DNA from: Streptomyces sp. AcH 505
GTDB lineage: Bacteria > Actinomycetota > Actinomycetes > Streptomycetales > Streptomycetaceae
Assembly (NCBI RefSeq): GCF_000818175.1
Contig: NZ_JTIY01000001.1
Span: 6,237,453 to 6,292,788, forward strand
Length of the DNA stretch: 55,336 nt
Direction: 5' to 3'
Of the stretch, positions 52,755 through 55,336 are shown piece after piece. A program made the position numbers and the translations under genes. The notes below the pieces were generated by a model, which saw only the letters and a program-made list of their open reading frames with translations, was not told where the DNA came from and did no database searches. Numbering within the stretch: position 1 is the first letter of the stretch; each line of letters starts with the position of its first letter.

Positions 52755-54554
52755 GTGACCAGCGCTCCCGACGTCCCGTCCGCCGGCGGTACCGCACTGG
52801 ATCTCGCCCGCAGGCGGCCCGCCGCCCTCACCGGTGTCCTGGTGTGTTCCGCGGGCGCCGCGCTCGCCGCGGTGGCACTGCCCGCAGCGCTCGGCACCAC
52901 CGTCGACCACATCGTGACCGGTAGGGCCGTCCCCTGGCCGGCCCTTCTGCTGTGCGCCGCACTCACCGCTGCCGAGGTCCTGCTCGACGCCGCCGCAGCC
53001 CTGCTGGGAGGCGGCGCCACCGCATGGCTGACCGCGTGGCTGCGCGGGCAGACCCTCGACCGGGTGGTGCGCGCCGAGCCCCGCCACGGCGAGACCGTCG
53101 CCCCCGGCGACCTCGCCACCCGGCTGTCCGCCAACGCGGCCGACGCCGCGTCCGCCCCCGTCACCCTGGCCGGCTCCGCCGCCGCTGTCCTCCTCCCCGT
53201 GGGCGGACTGGTCGGACTGTTCCTGATCGACCCCTGGACGGCCGCCGCACTGCTCACCGGCGCCCCCGCCCTCGTCGCCCTGCTGGTGACGTTCGCCCGG
53301 CACACGGCCGACACCACCGCCGACTACCAACGCGCGCAGGCCGACGTCGCCACCCGGCTCACCGAAGTCCTCGACGGCGCGGCGACCGTCCGGGCGGCGC
53401 ACACCGGGGCCCGGGAGTACGCCCGTATCCTCGAACCCCTCTCCGCACTCGCCCGGTACGGACGGCGTACCTGGGAGGTGTACGGCCGCGCCACCGGCCG
53501 CAGCGCCGTCCTGCTGCCACTGCTCACCGTCCTGGTCCTCGCCGTCGCCGGACTGCGGCTCGCGGCCGGCGCGATCAGCGTCGGCGACCTCGTCGCCGTC
53601 TCCCGCTACGCCATGCTCGCCGTCGGTCTCGGCTCGCTGACCGGCACCCTGGGCGCGCTGTCACGCAGCCACGCCGCGGCCCGCCGCCTCGCCCCCCTGC
53701 TCGCACTCCCCGCCATGCCCCACCGCTCGCTCACCCTGCCGCCCGGCGGCCCTGGAACGCTGGAGCTGCGCGGTGTGAAGGTGGTGCGCGACGGCAACGA
53801 CCTGCTGCGGGACGTGAGTTTCACCGTCCCCGGCGGTACATCGACCGCCGTCGTCGGCCGGTCGGGATCCGGCAAGTCCGTCCTGGCGGCCGTGGCGGGC
53901 CGGCTCACCGACCCCGACGCCGGAACCGTCACACTGGACGGCGTACCCCTGGACGCCGTGGAACCCGTACGGCTGCGCCATGACGTGACGTACGCCTTCG
54001 CCCGGCCGGCGCTGCTCGGCACGACCGTCGAGGACACCATCGCCTTCGGCGCCGTCCAGCCGTCGCCGTCCGAGGTGCGCTCCGCCGCACGGGCCGCTTC
54101 GGCGGACGGCTTCATCGAGCTGCTGCCGTACGGGTACCGGACCCCGCTCGCGCAGGCACCGCTGTCCGGCGGCGAACGCCAACGCCTCGGCCTCGCACGC
54201 GCGTTCGCGCACACCGGGCGGTTACTGGTCCTCGACGACGCCACCTCCGGGCTCGACACCGTCACCGAACGACAGGTCCAGCGAGACCTCGCGCGCCGGG
54301 CCGGTACGAGCACCAGAGTGATCGTCGCCCACCGGCTCTCCTCGGTCGTCGAAGCGGACCAGGTGGTGTGGCTCGACAACGGCACCGTGCGCGCGGTAGG
54401 CCGGCACGAAGACCTGTGGGCGGACCACGCCTACCGCGCCGTCTTCGTCGTCCCGCCGGCCGGGGACGAGGAGAAGTCAGCGGACAAGGAGAAGTCCGCC
54501 GAAGGGGCCGGATCCGGCGAACCGACGCTCGTCGCGGAGGAGGAGCCGCGATGA
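52755..54554 (+). CDS. ramA: ABC transporter, permease-ATPase, RamA-like
   Basis: A 599-residue half-transporter for lanthipeptide export. The membrane domain (about 20-330) has several hydrophobic helices, and the ATPase domain (about 340-580) has Walker A GRSGSGKS, the signature LSGGERQRLGLARAFA, Walker B LLVLDDATSGLD and the H-loop VIVAHRLSSV. The start is the GTG at 52755 after GGAAGG; a longer reading from 52605 crosses the hairpin and repeats and has no ribosome site. One leucine in Walker B (GRLLVLDD) uses TTA (54222-54224), so synthesis depends on the bldA tRNA. The stop overlaps the next ATG (ATGA). In S. coelicolor the equivalent gene follows ramS. Confidence 0.92.
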   Translation: MTSAPDVPSAGGTALDLARRRPAALTGVLVCSAGAALAAVALPAALGTTVDHIVTGRAVPWPALLLCAALTAAEVLLDAAAALLGGGATAWLTAWLRGQTLDRVVRAEPRHGETVAPGDLATRLSANAADAASAPVTLAGSAAAVLLPVGGLVGLFLIDPWTAAALLTGAPALVALLVTFARHTADTTADYQRAQADVATRLTEVLDGAATVRAAHTGAREYARILEPLSALARYGRRTWEVYGRATGRSAVLLPLLTVLVLAVAGLRLAAGAISVGDLVAVSRYAMLAVGLGSLTGTLGALSRSHAAARRLAPLLALPAMPHRSLTLPPGGPGTLELRGVKVVRDGNDLLRDVSFTVPGGTSTAVVGRSGSGKSVLAAVAGRLTDPDAGTVTLDGVPLDAVEPVRLRHDVTYAFARPALLGTTVEDTIAFGAVQPSPSEVRSAARAASADGFIELLPYGYRTPLAQAPLSGGERQRLGLARAFAHTGRLLVLDDATSGLDTVTERQVQRDLARRAGTSTRVIVAHRLSSVVEADQVVWLDNGTVRAVGRHEDLWADHAYRAVFVVPPAGDEEKSADKEKSAEGAGSGEPTLVAEEEPR

Positions 54555-55336
54555 CGCGCGAATCCTCCGTGACCGTGGAGCCCCGGGCACGGCGGCAGGA
54601 CCCAGCGGCAGGGCGGCCGTCCGGCTCCGACGCACCGTCGTCGGCCGGCGCGCTCCGCCGCGTCGCGAGGGAAGCGGCGCCGTTCCTGCGGGCCCGCACC
54701 TCGGTCCTTCTGCGCCTGGCGGCCTGGTCGTTGGTCGAATTCGTCCAGACCTTCCTGAGCGGGTACGGGGTGGCCCGCGCCCTCGACCAGGGATTTCTGG
54801 CCGGGAGTTCGTCAACCGGTCTGCTGTGGCTGGCGGTTGCCGCTGCCGCCACCCTGCCGACCTGGCTCGCCACCCGGGGCATCTTCGCCCGACTGGCCGA
54901 CCTGGTCGAGCCGTTCAGGGACGGGCTCGTACGACGCGCGGTCGCCCGAGCCCTGACGACCGCACTGGACCGGCGGACCGACACCGCCACGACCCGGTCC
55001 GTCTCGCAGGTCACCCACCAGAGCGAGATCGCCCGCGACAGCTGGGCAGGACTCGTGCTGACCCTGCGCTCCTTCGTCTTCACCGCGGCGGGCGCCCTCG
55101 CCGGGATGGCCGCCCTGGCACCCGAGCTGCTGCTCGTCGTGCTGCCGCCGCTGGTACTCGGCATGGCGCTGTTCCTGGCCACCCTGGTCCCGATGGCGGC
55201 CGGACAGCGCGCCTATCTCGGCGCAGACGAGGCGTTCGCCGCGCACGCCGGACACACCGCGTCCGCGCTGCGCGACATCGCGGCGGCCGGCGCCGCGGAA
55301 CCCGTCGCGCGCGCGGGCAGGGAGCTGGCCGACCGG
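54551..55336 (+). CDS. ramB: ABC transporter, RamB-like (partial, runs off the window)
   Basis: The first 262 codons of a second half-transporter, starting at the ATG at 54551, which overlaps the RamA-like stop. A polar N-terminus (about 1-45) is followed by membrane helices (LLRLAAWSLVEFVQTFLSGYGVARAL, TGLLWLAVAAAATLPTWLATRGIF, TLRSFVFTAAGALAGMAALAPELLLVVLPPLVLGMALFLATLVPMAAG) and a loop with FRDGLVRRAVARAL. No stop appears before position 55336, and the ATPase domain must lie beyond the window. It probably forms a heterodimer with the RamA-like protein. The expected ramR regulator gene, if present, is also outside. Confidence 0.88.
   Translation, partial: MTRESSVTVEPRARRQDPAAGRPSGSDAPSSAGALRRVAREAAPFLRARTSVLLRLAAWSLVEFVQTFLSGYGVARALDQGFLAGSSSTGLLWLAVAAAATLPTWLATRGIFARLADLVEPFRDGLVRRAVARALTTALDRRTDTATTRSVSQVTHQSEIARDSWAGLVLTLRSFVFTAAGALAGMAALAPELLLVVLPPLVLGMALFLATLVPMAAGQRAYLGADEAFAAHAGHTASALRDIAAAGAAEPVARAGRELADR

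Overview
The window is high-GC DNA with actinomycete ribosome sites, frequent GTG/TTG starts, a WhiB-family regulator, leaderless-type promoters, rare TTA codons and a SapB-type lanthipeptide locus. All of this points to a Streptomyces (or close relative) chromosome. Nothing here gives a species name. All calls come from reading the sequence and its translations; no database search was run.

Region 1 (1-10.9 kb) is a redox and central-carbon block. It holds an acidic DUF5709 protein, a type II NADH dehydrogenase-like flavoprotein, transketolase, a WhiB-like Fe-S regulator behind a SigB-like promoter, a GabD1-type aldehyde dehydrogenase, a phosphoketolase, a stand-alone LigD polymerase domain, a TPR protein and a pirin.

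Region 2 (11-29.2 kb) looks like a hypoxia/dormancy island resembling the mycobacterial DosR regulon. It has four universal stress proteins, a DevS/DosT-like GAF-GAF histidine kinase with no response regulator beside it, a STAS protein, a CBS-CBS-BON protein, an FMN split-barrel protein, an SPFH protein, a CtpF-like P-type ATPase, a DUF1003 membrane protein, a second phosphoketolase and a complete pyruvate formate-lyase/activase pair. A degenerate 14-bp palindrome (about GGNCCG-NN-CGGNCC), with the same 6-2-6 geometry as the DosR box, recurs in front of several of these genes. A deleted flavoprotein and a frameshifted IS5-type transposase form a scar beside the kinase.

Region 3 (29.3-33.7 kb) is ordinary accessory content: a proline iminopeptidase-like hydrolase, a divergent EamA exporter/LysR pair with a clear LysR box, and a membrane-anchored pentapeptide-repeat protein.

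Region 4 (33.7-48.2 kb) is a secreted glycan-degradation cluster. Six exported enzymes (GH92, GH59, an (alpha/alpha)6-barrel hydrolase, a second GH92, GH76 and an SGNH esterase/lipase) all end in a ricin-type beta-trefoil lectin domain. The two GH92 genes carry almost identical lectin-coding segments in inverted orientation, and exact LacI-type palindromes lie between and inside the divergent first genes. The enzyme set suggests attack on alpha-mannan-containing, galactose-decorated material such as fungal or yeast wall glycans.

Region 5 (48.4-55.3 kb) has a secreted DUF4232 protein and then a ram/amf-like class III lanthipeptide operon: RamC-type synthetase, a 43-residue precursor with two S-x2-S-x3-C modules, a strong hairpin, and two ABC transporter genes, the second cut by the window end.
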